A stretch of DNA of 64,000 nucleotides from Actinomadura sp. K4S16. Lineage in GTDB: Bacteria; Actinomycetota; Actinomycetes; Streptosporangiales; Streptosporangiaceae. Every line of letters begins with the position of its first letter. The stretch's first letter is position 1. Below the pieces are notes generated by a model. That model saw only the letters and a program-made list of their open reading frames with translations, did no database searches and had not been told where the DNA came from. The DNA lies in assembly GCF_008327685.1 (NCBI RefSeq), contig NZ_BDDE01000027.1, positions 62,001-126,000 on the forward strand, in the 5' to 3' direction. Both the position numbers and the translations under genes were made by a program. This document shows positions 24,257 to 32,036 of the stretch, one piece after another.

Positions 24257-25711
24257 ATGAAGCTGCGTTCGCTGCTCGCGATGCCCGGGTTGCGGTTGGA
24301 GGTCGTCACCGGGGAGGACGGGCTGGACCGGCCGATCCGGTGGGTCGTCACCACCGATCTACTCGATCCGGGTCGCTACCTGCGCGGGCGCGAGCTCGTG
24401 CTCACCGGTCTCGTCTGGCGGACGGGGCCGGCGGACTCCGAGGCGTTCGTCGCCGCCCTCGCCGGGGCGGGGGTCTCCGGGCTGGCCGCATGGGATCTCG
24501 CGCTCGGCGCCATCCCGGACGACCTCGTGGAGGCCTGCCGCCGGCACCGGCTCCCGCTGTTCAAGGTCCCGGAGGACGTGGCGTTCGCGACGGTGACCGA
24601 GGAGGTCGTGCGGCACCTGTCGAGCGCCCGCGCCGCCGATCTCACCGCGCTGCTCGACCGGCACCGCCGCCTTGTCGAGGGGACGGGGCTCGACGCCGTC
24701 CTCGACCTGGTCGGCCACTGCCACGTCCTCGCCCCGACCGGGCGCGTCGTCGCGGGTCCGGCGCCGGCCGGCCCCGCGGCCCTGGCCGCCGCCTTCCTCA
24801 CCGCGCCCCGGTTCCCGCACCACGTCCCCGCCCAGGACGTGTCGCTGTTCCCCGTGTCCCCCGCCGACACGCCCCGGGTCGCGGACTGGTTCGTGGCGCT
24901 GGAGGGCGACTTCGCCGACTGGCCGCCCGAACGCCACACGCTGGCCGGCGAGCTCGCCGCCATCGTCGCCCTCGAACGGGCCCGGCTGCGCGCCGACGAC
25001 CGCTCGTCCCAGGACATCGTGTCCGCCGCCGTCGCGGGGGGCGCTCTCCCGGAAGGGTTCGGCTCACCGGTCGTGGCCGTTGCCGCGTCCGCGCACGGGT
25101 CGCTGCGGCCGGGCGAACTGCGCACCGTCCTGTCCGAGGTCGTGCCCGCGCCGCGCCCGGTGGTCGGGCTGCTGGACGGGGAGGCCGTCGCGCTCGTCCC
25201 GTGCGCCGGGCAGGACGTCGCCGCCGCCGTCCAGGACGCGCTCGGCCCCCTCGCCCCCGGGCTGGCGGGCACCCGCATCGCCGTAGGGGTGAGCGGCGCC
25301 GTCGGGGACGGGGGCACCGCCGCGCCGCCGGACCTGCGCGGCGCCGTCGAGGAGGCGCGCCATGCCCGCCGCCTCGCGGCCACCCGCCCCTCCCCTGTCT
25401 GCGTCGTCCGGCACGACGAGCTCGCCACCCACGTGCTGCTGCTCGCGAGCGTCCCCGACGACGTCCGCCAGATGTTCCGGGTGCGCCTCCTGGACCCCCT
25501 GCACTCCTACGACCGGGCCCACGGCGCCGGCCTCGTCCGCACGCTGGAGGCGTTCCTGCGCAACTCCGGTTCGTGGACGCGCTGCGCCGAGGAGCTCCAC
25601 CTGCACGTCAACTCGGTCCGCTACCGCATCCAGCGCATCCAGGAGCTGACCGGCCGAGACCTGTCCCGGATGGAGGACCGCGTCGACTTCTTCCTCGCCC
25701 TCCTCGTGTGA
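24257..25711 (+). CDS. pucR: PucR-family regulator of purine catabolism
   Basis: A 484-residue activator/repressor. The N-terminal PucR domain begins at the start (LRSLLAMPGLRLEVVTGEDG; VTTDLLDPGRYLRGRELVLT). A central GGDEF-like region follows and a C-terminal HTH_30 closes the protein (WTRCAEELHLHVNSVRYRIQ, then RIQELTGRDLSRMEDRVDFF). The ATG at 24257 is chosen because the family starts here and a palindrome ends just before it, implying a very short leader. It is divergent from the urate/xanthine/allantoin genes, the classic arrangement for a pathway-specific regulator. Confidence 0.92.
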   Translation: MKLRSLLAMPGLRLEVVTGEDGLDRPIRWVVTTDLLDPGRYLRGRELVLTGLVWRTGPADSEAFVAALAGAGVSGLAAWDLALGAIPDDLVEACRRHRLPLFKVPEDVAFATVTEEVVRHLSSARAADLTALLDRHRRLVEGTGLDAVLDLVGHCHVLAPTGRVVAGPAPAGPAALAAAFLTAPRFPHHVPAQDVSLFPVSPADTPRVADWFVALEGDFADWPPERHTLAGELAAIVALERARLRADDRSSQDIVSAAVAGGALPEGFGSPVVAVAASAHGSLRPGELRTVLSEVVPAPRPVVGLLDGEAVALVPCAGQDVAAAVQDALGPLAPGLAGTRIAVGVSGAVGDGGTAAPPDLRGAVEEARHARRLAATRPSPVCVVRHDELATHVLLLASVPDDVRQMFRVRLLDPLHSYDRAHGAGLVRTLEAFLRNSGSWTRCAEELHLHVNSVRYRIQRIQELTGRDLSRMEDRVDFFLALLV

Positions 25712-25825
25712 TCGAAAACCGACGGCTTCCGCCCCGGACTCTCCACGGAACACTCGTGTTCATGTAATGCTGTGCACGGAGGCGCACTCCTCCGTGACGA
25801 TCGGTGCGAGAAGGCGAGGAACGGC

Positions 25826-27868
25826 GTGGAGCCCTTGGGCGCGGACGACCCTCGGCAGGTCGGCCCATTCCAGATCATGGGACGGCTGGGGCGGGGAACC
25901 GTGGGGGAGGTCTTCCTGGGCCGCTCCCCCGGCGGCCGGCCGGTCGCGGTCAAGGTCGTGCTTCCCGGACCGGCCGGGGACGAGACGTTCCGCCGCCGCT
26001 TCCGCGCGGAGGTGGACGCCGCACGCCGCGTGCAGGGGCTGCACACGGCGCCCGTGGTGGACGCCGACCTCGACGCCGCCAGGCCATGGCTGGCCACCGC
26101 CTATGTTCCGGGCCCGTCGCTGCAGGAGGCGGTGTCCGCGCACGGCCCGCTGCCCGCCGGGACGGTCGCCGCCCTGTGCGCCGGGCTCGCCGAGGGGCTG
26201 TCGGCCGTGCACCGCGCCGGCCTGGTGCACGGCGACGTCAAGCCGGGCAACGTCCTGCTGGCGTCCGGCGGTCCGCACATCGTCGACTTCGGCATCGCCC
26301 GGGCGGTCGAGGACGCCGGAACCCTCGCGTCCGTGCGGATCGGCGACCCCGGGTTCACCGCGCCGGAGCAGATCCGCGGCGAAGAGCCCGGTCCCGCCGC
26401 CGACGTGTTCTCCCTCGGCTGCGTCCTCGCCTACGCGGCCACCGGCCGCCACCCGTTCGGGGAGGGGACGCCCGACGAGGTCGTCCACCGGATGGCGCAC
26501 GGCGAACCCGACCTCGCCGGCGTCCTCGAGCCGCTCGCCGGCACGATCCGGGCATGCCTGGCCAAGAACCCCGCCGACCGGCCGGCGCCGGCCGCCCTCC
26601 TCCAGACGGGGCCCCCGCCGGGCGCGCCGGCCCCCTGGCTCCCGCCCGCCGTCGCCGCCATGGCCGAGCAGCGCGAGCGACCGCTCGTCGCGGGCGGCGG
26701 GACGCGCTTCTGGCGCCGCCGGGGCCTGCTGGCCGCCGTCGGCGCGGCCGTCGTGGTGGCGGTCGCGGCGGCGACCGCGGTGGTGCTCTCGTCCGGCTCG
26801 GGCGACGGCCCGGCCGCGGCCGTGGCGGGCGGAACGAAGAACGCCGCCCGGCTCGACCCGGTGGCGAGCATCGAGACGGGCACGGCGGAGAGCCTCCGGG
26901 ACGTCGTCTACAGCCCGGACGGCGCCTATCTCGTGGGGGTGTTCAGGAAGGAGAACCTGACGGTGTGGGACGCGAACACCCACGCGAAGGTGACCACCCT
27001 GAGCGCCGGTGAGGGCGTGCTTCCGAAGAGCGTCGCCGTCAGCGGGAACGGCCTGGTCGCCATGGGCTACATGGTGCCGATGCAGATGACGTCGCACGGC
27101 CTTGAGAGCGGCCACGGCGGGGCCAAGGTGTGGGACCTGCGCTCAGGCCGCACGGTCGCCGACGTCACGTTCAAGTCCTCCGACCGCACCGACCTGTTCG
27201 TCATGGACGGCCTGGCGTTCAGCCCCGACGGCCGCTACCTGGCGGGCTCCGGGTCGGGCCGGGGAGAAGGCTTCGGCAAGGTGCCCCTTTGGGACGTCAA
27301 GGCGGGGAAGCTGCTGCACACCTTCGTGCTCGACGGGCCCCAGGCGGGCACGACCGCCGCGGTGCAGAGCGTCGCCTTCAGCCCGGACGGGAAGACCCTC
27401 GCCGCCGGGTACGGAGACGGCGACCTCGGCGGCGGTGTCGCCCTCTTCGACGTCGCGTCCCGTTCCCCGGCCGGCACCCTGCCGCTCGCCAAGGCCGACG
27501 CCTTCGGGGTCGGCGGTCTCGGCTTCACTCCGGACGGCGGGACCCTCACCGGGACCTTCGGCGGCGTCGGCGTCTGGGACGTCGCGGCCAAGAAGGCGGG
27601 CCCCGCCCTCGCGGACGCCGAGTCCGGCTTCCAGTCGATGGCCCTCAGCCCCGACGGCACGACCCTCGCCGCGGGGCGCGGCGCCCGGGAGGGCGGCGGC
27701 GGGGTCACGCTGTGGGACATGTCCTCCAAGAAGCGGCTCCTGTCGGTGGACATAGGCCGCGGCGGCGTGGGCGGCGTGGCGTTCGCCCGGGACGGCCGCA
27801 CGCTCGCCACCGCCACCGACGACGCGCGGTTGAAGGACGTGATCAAGATCTGGAGGCTCCGGCGGTGA
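25826..27868 (+). CDS. Membrane Ser/Thr protein kinase with extracellular WD40-like propeller
   Basis: A 680-residue receptor-type kinase. The kinase domain (residues ~10-265) has GRLGRGTVGEVFLG, VAVKVV, the catalytic loop HGDVKPGNVLL, VDFGIAR and APEQ. The usual HRD is HGD, so it is a non-RD kinase, but the catalytic Asp, Asn and DFG are intact. One TM segment (GLLAAVGAAVVVAVAAATAV, ~residue 297) leads to an outer domain of about seven repeats of the type FSPDGRYLAGSGS...LWDV. I chose the GTG at 25826, with GAGGA upstream, because the next kinase begins the same way (V-x-PLG). The stop overlaps the next kinase start (GTGA). Confidence 0.88.
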   Translation: MEPLGADDPRQVGPFQIMGRLGRGTVGEVFLGRSPGGRPVAVKVVLPGPAGDETFRRRFRAEVDAARRVQGLHTAPVVDADLDAARPWLATAYVPGPSLQEAVSAHGPLPAGTVAALCAGLAEGLSAVHRAGLVHGDVKPGNVLLASGGPHIVDFGIARAVEDAGTLASVRIGDPGFTAPEQIRGEEPGPAADVFSLGCVLAYAATGRHPFGEGTPDEVVHRMAHGEPDLAGVLEPLAGTIRACLAKNPADRPAPAALLQTGPPPGAPAPWLPPAVAAMAEQRERPLVAGGGTRFWRRRGLLAAVGAAVVVAVAAATAVVLSSGSGDGPAAAVAGGTKNAARLDPVASIETGTAESLRDVVYSPDGAYLVGVFRKENLTVWDANTHAKVTTLSAGEGVLPKSVAVSGNGLVAMGYMVPMQMTSHGLESGHGGAKVWDLRSGRTVADVTFKSSDRTDLFVMDGLAFSPDGRYLAGSGSGRGEGFGKVPLWDVKAGKLLHTFVLDGPQAGTTAAVQSVAFSPDGKTLAAGYGDGDLGGGVALFDVASRSPAGTLPLAKADAFGVGGLGFTPDGGTLTGTFGGVGVWDVAAKKAGPALADAESGFQSMALSPDGTTLAAGRGAREGGGGVTLWDMSSKKRLLSVDIGRGGVGGVAFARDGRTLATATDDARLKDVIKIWRLRR

Positions 27869-29385
27869 AGCCCCTGGGCCCCGGAGACCCGGCGCAGGTC
27901 GGCCCCTACCGGCTGCTCGGCCGGCTCGGCCGCGGCGGCATGGGCGAGGTCTTCCTCGGCCGCTCCCCCGGCGGGCGCCTCGTCGCGGTGAAGGTCGTGG
28001 CGCCCGAACTCTCGTCCGACGCCGACTTCCGTCGCCGGTTCGTGGAGGAGGTGGAGGCCGCGCGCAAGGTCGGCGGCTTCTACACCGCGGAGGTCGTCGA
28101 CGCCGACCCGGACGCCGAGCGCCCCTGGCTGGTCACCGCCTACATCCCCGGCCCGTCGCTGCAGCAGGCCGTGGCCGGGAACGGGCCGCTGCCCTACCAG
28201 GCGGTCGAGGTCCTCGGCTCCGGTCTCGCCGAGGGGCTGCTGGCGGTGCACCGCGCCGGCCTGGTGCACCGCGACCTCAAACCCGGCAACGTCCTGCTCG
28301 CCGACGACGGCCCCCGCGTCATCGACTTCGGCATCGCCCGCGCGCTGGACGCCGCACAGAAGTCCACCGCGGTCATCGGGACGCCCGGGTTCATGTCCCC
28401 GGAGCAGGCGCGGGGGCGCGCGGCCGGGCCGGAGTCCGACGTCTTCTCGCTCGGCTGCGTCCTCGCGTACGCCGCCACCGGGGAGACCCCCTACGGCAGG
28501 GGGCGTCCCGCGGTCGTCGTCTACCGGATCATCCATGAGGAGCCGGACCTGTCCCGGCTGCCCGACCGGCTCCGCCCGTTCGTCGCCGCCTGCCTGGCCA
28601 AGGACCCCGCCGCCCGGCCGTCGGTCGGCGACGTCCTGGCGCGGTTCGCGCCGTCCGCCGACGAGGGGCACTGGCTGCCGGAGCGGGTCAGCGCGATGAT
28701 CACCGAGCGCAAGGCCGCGGTGCCGCCGACCGGCGACCGGTGGCCCGGACCGTGGACCCCCGCTCCGCCGCCTCCGGTCACCGGCCACACGCGTGTCGCG
28801 ACCCGGCCCGCCGGGCCCCGGACGTCCGCGTGGACGCGTCCCCGGGTCATCCTTCCCGCCGCCGCGGGCACCGTCGTCCTCACCGCCGCCCTCACCTGGG
28901 GGGCGATCGCCCTGACCGGCGACAGCGGGCCGGGCGCCCGGGCCGCCGGGGGGACGCCGAAGCCGGGCAGCGCGTCCCAGGACCCCTGCGATGTGATCGA
29001 CCAGGGCATCATCCGGGACAACCAGCTCATCTCCACCGGCGTACGGGGCGGCTACGAGAACGCCGCGGAGGACATCCGCACCTGCGAATGGCAGACCGCC
29101 CAGTACGGGGCCGACAAGGACTTCCGGCTGACCCTGATGTACTCCCCGAAACCCGTGCGCCTCTTCCGGACCGACGTGACCGACGCCGAGCACGACAAGC
29201 TGACCGCACTCCCCGGCATGCGGGCGTACAGCAGCGACGACGAGAGCGCCTGCCAGGTCACGTGGGACAACGATGGATCGTCCACCCAGGTGAGCACGGT
29301 CGCCACCGGCCAGTCGAGCGACGCCTCGGGCATGTGCTGGATGGCGGCGGAACTGGCCGAATCGGTGGCCAAGAAGGTGCCGTGA
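27865..29385 (+). CDS. Membrane Ser/Thr protein kinase with DUF3558-like extracellular domain
   Basis: A 506-residue paralogue of the preceding kinase. The kinase domain (~10-265) is canonical: GRLGRGGMGEVFLG, VAVKVV, HRDLKPGNVLL, IDFGIAR, TPGFMSPEQ. A Pro-rich juxtamembrane stretch and one TM segment (VILPAAAGTVVLTAALTWGA, ~residue 330) precede an outer domain of ~150 residues. That domain starts with DPCDVIDQGIIRDNQLISTG and has paired cysteines and CEWQTA, resembling DUF3558 lipoproteins. The two kinases share an operon and an N-terminal half but have different sensors, suggesting one duplicated kinase module fitted with two inputs. Confidence 0.88.
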   Translation: MKPLGPGDPAQVGPYRLLGRLGRGGMGEVFLGRSPGGRLVAVKVVAPELSSDADFRRRFVEEVEAARKVGGFYTAEVVDADPDAERPWLVTAYIPGPSLQQAVAGNGPLPYQAVEVLGSGLAEGLLAVHRAGLVHRDLKPGNVLLADDGPRVIDFGIARALDAAQKSTAVIGTPGFMSPEQARGRAAGPESDVFSLGCVLAYAATGETPYGRGRPAVVVYRIIHEEPDLSRLPDRLRPFVAACLAKDPAARPSVGDVLARFAPSADEGHWLPERVSAMITERKAAVPPTGDRWPGPWTPAPPPPVTGHTRVATRPAGPRTSAWTRPRVILPAAAGTVVLTAALTWGAIALTGDSGPGARAAGGTPKPGSASQDPCDVIDQGIIRDNQLISTGVRGGYENAAEDIRTCEWQTAQYGADKDFRLTLMYSPKPVRLFRTDVTDAEHDKLTALPGMRAYSSDDESACQVTWDNDGSSTQVSTVATGQSSDASGMCWMAAELAESVAKKVP

Positions 29386-29410
29386 CACAGCGCCGCGACA
29401 CCTCTCGCCG

Positions 29411-30274
29411 TCAGGAGGTGTGGCGGAGCAAGGCCGGGACGACCGTGTCCCAGGTCCGGCGCGGGAGTTCGTTGCCCGTGCCGGGGAGGACGAGGAGTTC
29501 GGCCGACGGGATCTCGGCGGCCAGCGCCCGGCCGTTGCCCAGCGGGAAGAAGGGGTCGTCCTCTCCGTGGACGACGAGGGTAGGGGCGGTGATCTCGGGG
29601 AGGCGTTCGCGCCAGCGGTCGCCGCAGTCCAGGGCGGCGAAGACCGTGCCCATCTGGTTCGCCCGGTGCGCCTTGCCTGGGTCGGCGCCTGACGGCACCG
29701 TGCGGTCGTAGACGCGCTCGATGTTCGCGCGGGCCTCGGCCTCGTCGAAGGACGGGCCCGACACGTGGCGGGCGTTCTCGACCAGGAAGCCGACCACCGA
29801 CTCCCGGTCCGTCCAGTCGACCTGCGGCGGCTTCATGAAGCGGGCCATCAGCTCCGGGGCGTGATCGGGCAGGTCGGCGTCGGCCGGTCCGGGGGCAGTG
29901 GGCCTGGTCGCGACGAGGGTGAGGGTGCTGACGCGCTTCGGGTGGTCGAGGGCGAGGAGCTGGGCGATCCAGCCGCCGGTGCCGAACCCGGCGACGTGCG
30001 CGGCCGGCAGTCCGAAGGCGTCGAGGACGCCGGCGGCGTCGGCGACGAGGTCGCGCAGCGTGTATCCGGGGGCGCCGGAGTCGGCGGACTCGGACCGGCC
30101 CGTGTCGCGCAGGTCGTAGCGGACGACGAACCTGCGCAGCGCGGCGAGGCGCCCGCACAGGTCGTCCGGCCACGTGAGCATCGTGTTGCCGATCAGCAGG
30201 ATCGGCGGGTCGGACGGGTCACCGAACGCCTCCGCGCACAGTTCCACCCCGTTGGCCTTGATGAGCTTCTCCAT
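29411..30274 (-). CDS. Alpha/beta-hydrolase-fold protein lacking the nucleophile serine
   Basis: A 287-residue alpha/beta hydrolase-like protein: oxyanion region PPILLIGNTMLTWPDDLCGR, RYDLRDTGRSE and LVVHGEDDPFFPLGNG with the acid residue near 231. At the nucleophile elbow, where GxSxG is expected, the sequence is HVAGFGTGGWIAQLLALDHP, so glycine replaces serine. The typical catalytic-histidine region is LPGTGNELPRRTW, without a clear histidine. It may be a non-hydrolytic binding protein or use another chemistry. It is convergent with the kinases and precedes no obvious partner; an OleB role was considered and not supported. Confidence 0.7.
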   Translation of the reverse strand: MEKLIKANGVELCAEAFGDPSDPPILLIGNTMLTWPDDLCGRLAALRRFVVRYDLRDTGRSESADSGAPGYTLRDLVADAAGVLDAFGLPAAHVAGFGTGGWIAQLLALDHPKRVSTLTLVATRPTAPGPADADLPDHAPELMARFMKPPQVDWTDRESVVGFLVENARHVSGPSFDEAEARANIERVYDRTVPSGADPGKAHRANQMGTVFAALDCGDRWRERLPEITAPTLVVHGEDDPFFPLGNGRALAAEIPSAELLVLPGTGNELPRRTWDTVVPALLRHTS

Positions 30275-30312
30275 GACGGGGTGGACCGTGCGCGGAGCCG
30301 GAACTCATCGCT

Positions 30313-31047
30313 TCACGGCGTGTCCGTCTTCGCGGCGATCGCCTCCAGCGCCGCGGTGATGTTCGCCTCGGCGGCCGCCTTGTCGACGCCCGCTCCGGAG
30401 AGGAGCCCCGTGCCGTTCTCGAATTCCAGCAGCGCGAGGAGGATGTGCTCGGTGCCGATGTAGTTGTGGCCGAGCCGCAGGGCCTCGCGGAACGTCAGTT
30501 CGAGGGCCTTCTTGGCGTCCTGGCCGAAGGGGATGAGCTCGGGGACCTCCTCGCCGCCCGGGGGCAGCGCGGCGGTCGCGGCCTGCCGGACGGTGTCCAG
30601 CAGGACGTCCTGGGCGAAGATCGCCTTGGCGGCGAGCGCCTCGGGCTCGGTGAGCAGGGCGAGGACGAGGTGGGCCGGGGTGATCTCGGCGTGGCCGGCG
30701 GCGCGGGCCTGGCTCATGGAGGCCACGACGACCTTCCGGGCGCGATCGGTGTAGCGGGAGAAGCCCTGGGAGGGGTCGAGGTCGGACTTCTCCCCCTTGG
30801 GAACGAAGCGCTTCTGCGCCGCCTGCTTGCTGACGCCCATGCTCTTGCCGATCTCCGTCCAGGACGCGCCGGAGCGGCGGGCCTGGTCCACGAAGTGGCC
30901 GATGAGGTGGTCGGCGACCTCGCCGAGGTGCTCGGCGGCGAGGACCGCGCTGGTCAGCTGTTCGAGGGCGTCGGTGTGGCTCTTCTTGATGCCGTTGATC
31001 AGGTCGTCGAGGCGGACCTGGACGGGCGGGCGCTGCGGTTCGGTCAT
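30313..31047 (-). CDS. HTH plus Clp N-terminal domain protein, probable autoregulator
   Basis: A 244-residue protein. An N-terminal helical region contains a helix-turn-helix-like stretch (SGASWTEIGKSMGVSKQAAQ, ~residues 79-98). The C-terminal half is a double Clp N-domain repeat (ASMSQARAAGHAEITPAHLV, then LRLGHNYIGTEHILLALLEF). It has no ATPase module, so it is not a chaperone; the Clp N repeats may sense a substrate or bind ClpC clients. Its promoter carries two identical palindromes over the -35 and -10 elements. The ATG at 31047 lacks a ribosome site and is 6 bp from the -10, consistent with a leaderless message. Confidence 0.8.
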   Translation of the reverse strand: MTEPQRPPVQVRLDDLINGIKKSHTDALEQLTSAVLAAEHLGEVADHLIGHFVDQARRSGASWTEIGKSMGVSKQAAQKRFVPKGEKSDLDPSQGFSRYTDRARKVVVASMSQARAAGHAEITPAHLVLALLTEPEALAAKAIFAQDVLLDTVRQAATAALPPGGEEVPELIPFGQDAKKALELTFREALRLGHNYIGTEHILLALLEFENGTGLLSGAGVDKAAAEANITAALEAIAAKTDTP

Positions 31048-31048
31048 G

Positions 31049-31067
31049 CGTCAACCATAGGTTGACG
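31049..31067. promoter_or_regulatory. Operator palindrome 1 of the HTH-ClpN gene
   Basis: CGTCAACC-ATA-GGTTGACG, arms of 8 bp with a 3-bp centre. It starts 2 bp before the ATG and overlaps the -10 element. Its arms are identical to those of palindrome 2. Confidence 0.8.
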
Positions 31068-31082
31068 ATCCTGGATCGTCAA
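31054..31082 (-). promoter_or_regulatory. Promoter of the HTH-ClpN gene
   Basis: Read on the minus strand: -35 TTGACG (31082-31077), a 17-bp spacer, then -10 TATGGT (31059-31054), then 6 bp to the ATG. This is near-ideal housekeeping sigma geometry, with both boxes inside the two palindromes. Confidence 0.75.
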
Positions 31083-31095
31083 CCTTGGGTTGACG
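31077..31095. promoter_or_regulatory. Operator palindrome 2 of the HTH-ClpN gene
   Basis: CGTCAACC-TTG-GGTTGACG, centre-to-centre 28 bp from palindrome 1. It contains the -35 hexamer and ends 1 bp before the stop codon of the upstream dehydrogenase gene. Confidence 0.8.
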
Positions 31096-31096
31096 A

Positions 31097-32023
31097 TCAC
31101 CAGTCGGCTGCTCCGGCGAAGGACGTCGGGTCGGGGTCGTAGCCGAGGGACTCCCTGGCGGCGGTGATGTCGAGGGTGCGCTCCAGGGCGAGATGGCTGA
31201 TGGCGTAGCGGGTGAGCCTCGGCGGTTCGGGACGGCGGGCCAGCAGGAACACCCCCTCGGCGACGGCGGCGAGCGGGCGGGCGGCGCGGGCCGGGACGTA
31301 CACGGGGCGCGCCCGGACCCCGCGCTCGCGCAGGATCGCGCGGAACGCGTCGTCGATCGCGACCGGCTCCGCGTCCGCCACGTTGAAGACGCCGGGGGCC
31401 ACCGGGCCCGTCGCGGCCAGGACGCAGGCCTGGACCAGGTTCCCGATCGACGTCAGGCTGATGCGCCGGCGCCCGGTGCCCACGGCGGGCAGCAGCGGCC
31501 CGCGCACCGCCGACAGGACGCGGGGCAGGAGCGTCGTGTCGCCGGGACCGTAGACCGCGTGGGGACGGAGGATGACCGCGCCGCGCTCCATGGCCAGCCG
31601 TTCGGCGGCGGCCTTCGAGGCGCCGTAGGCGTTCATGTAGCGGCGCACCGGGGCCTCGTCCTCGCGCGCCATGACGCTCGGACGGAACGGGTCGTACACG
31701 CTGGCCGTGCTGACGTGCACGAACCGGGTGCCCGAGAAGCTCGCCAAGGCGTTGTGGGTACCCGTGAGGTTGGCGGCGAAGAGGGAGGCCGCGGGTCCCC
31801 AGTCGGTGACGCTCCCCGCGCAGTGGACGACGGCGTCCACGGCGGGGGCGTCCGGCAGAGGGCCTCGTGTCAGGTCCCATGAGCGGTAGGCCGCGCCGCC
31901 CACATGCTCCGCGGCCACCGCCGGGCGGCGACCGAACGCGAACACGGTGGCGCCCTCGGACGCGAGCGCCCGGCACACCGCGCCGCCGACGAACCCCGAG
32001 GCGCCCGTCACCGCGATCCTCAC
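31097..32023 (-). CDS. OleD/3-beta-HSD-like NAD(P)-dependent reductase
   Basis: A 308-residue extended short-chain dehydrogenase. It has the Rossmann motif TGASGFVGGAV at residue 6, the Ser-Tyr-Lys set (VSTASVYDP ~105; AYGASKAAAERLA ~132) and a C-terminal 3-beta-HSD-like segment (RYAISHLALERTLDITAARE). OleD reduces the 2-alkyl-3-ketoacid made by OleA. It is the last gene of a five-gene run (KAS III, GT2, P450, AMP ligase, reductase) and starts 13 bp after the ligase stop. Steroid dehydrogenase is an alternative reading; the OleA- and OleC-like neighbours favour OleD. Confidence 0.72.
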   Translation of the reverse strand: MRIAVTGASGFVGGAVCRALASEGATVFAFGRRPAVAAEHVGGAAYRSWDLTRGPLPDAPAVDAVVHCAGSVTDWGPAASLFAANLTGTHNALASFSGTRFVHVSTASVYDPFRPSVMAREDEAPVRRYMNAYGASKAAAERLAMERGAVILRPHAVYGPGDTTLLPRVLSAVRGPLLPAVGTGRRRISLTSIGNLVQACVLAATGPVAPGVFNVADAEPVAIDDAFRAILRERGVRARPVYVPARAARPLAAVAEGVFLLARRPEPPRLTRYAISHLALERTLDITAARESLGYDPDPTSFAGAADW

Positions 32024-32036
32024 CGCACCACCGGCC

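Noticed and set aside
29411..30274. OleB (beta-lactone decarboxylase) to complete the Ole set
   Set aside because: OleB has an Asp nucleophile in a haloalkane-dehalogenase-like elbow; this protein has Gly there, and the HTH-ClpN gene with its own promoter separates it from the Ole-like run.
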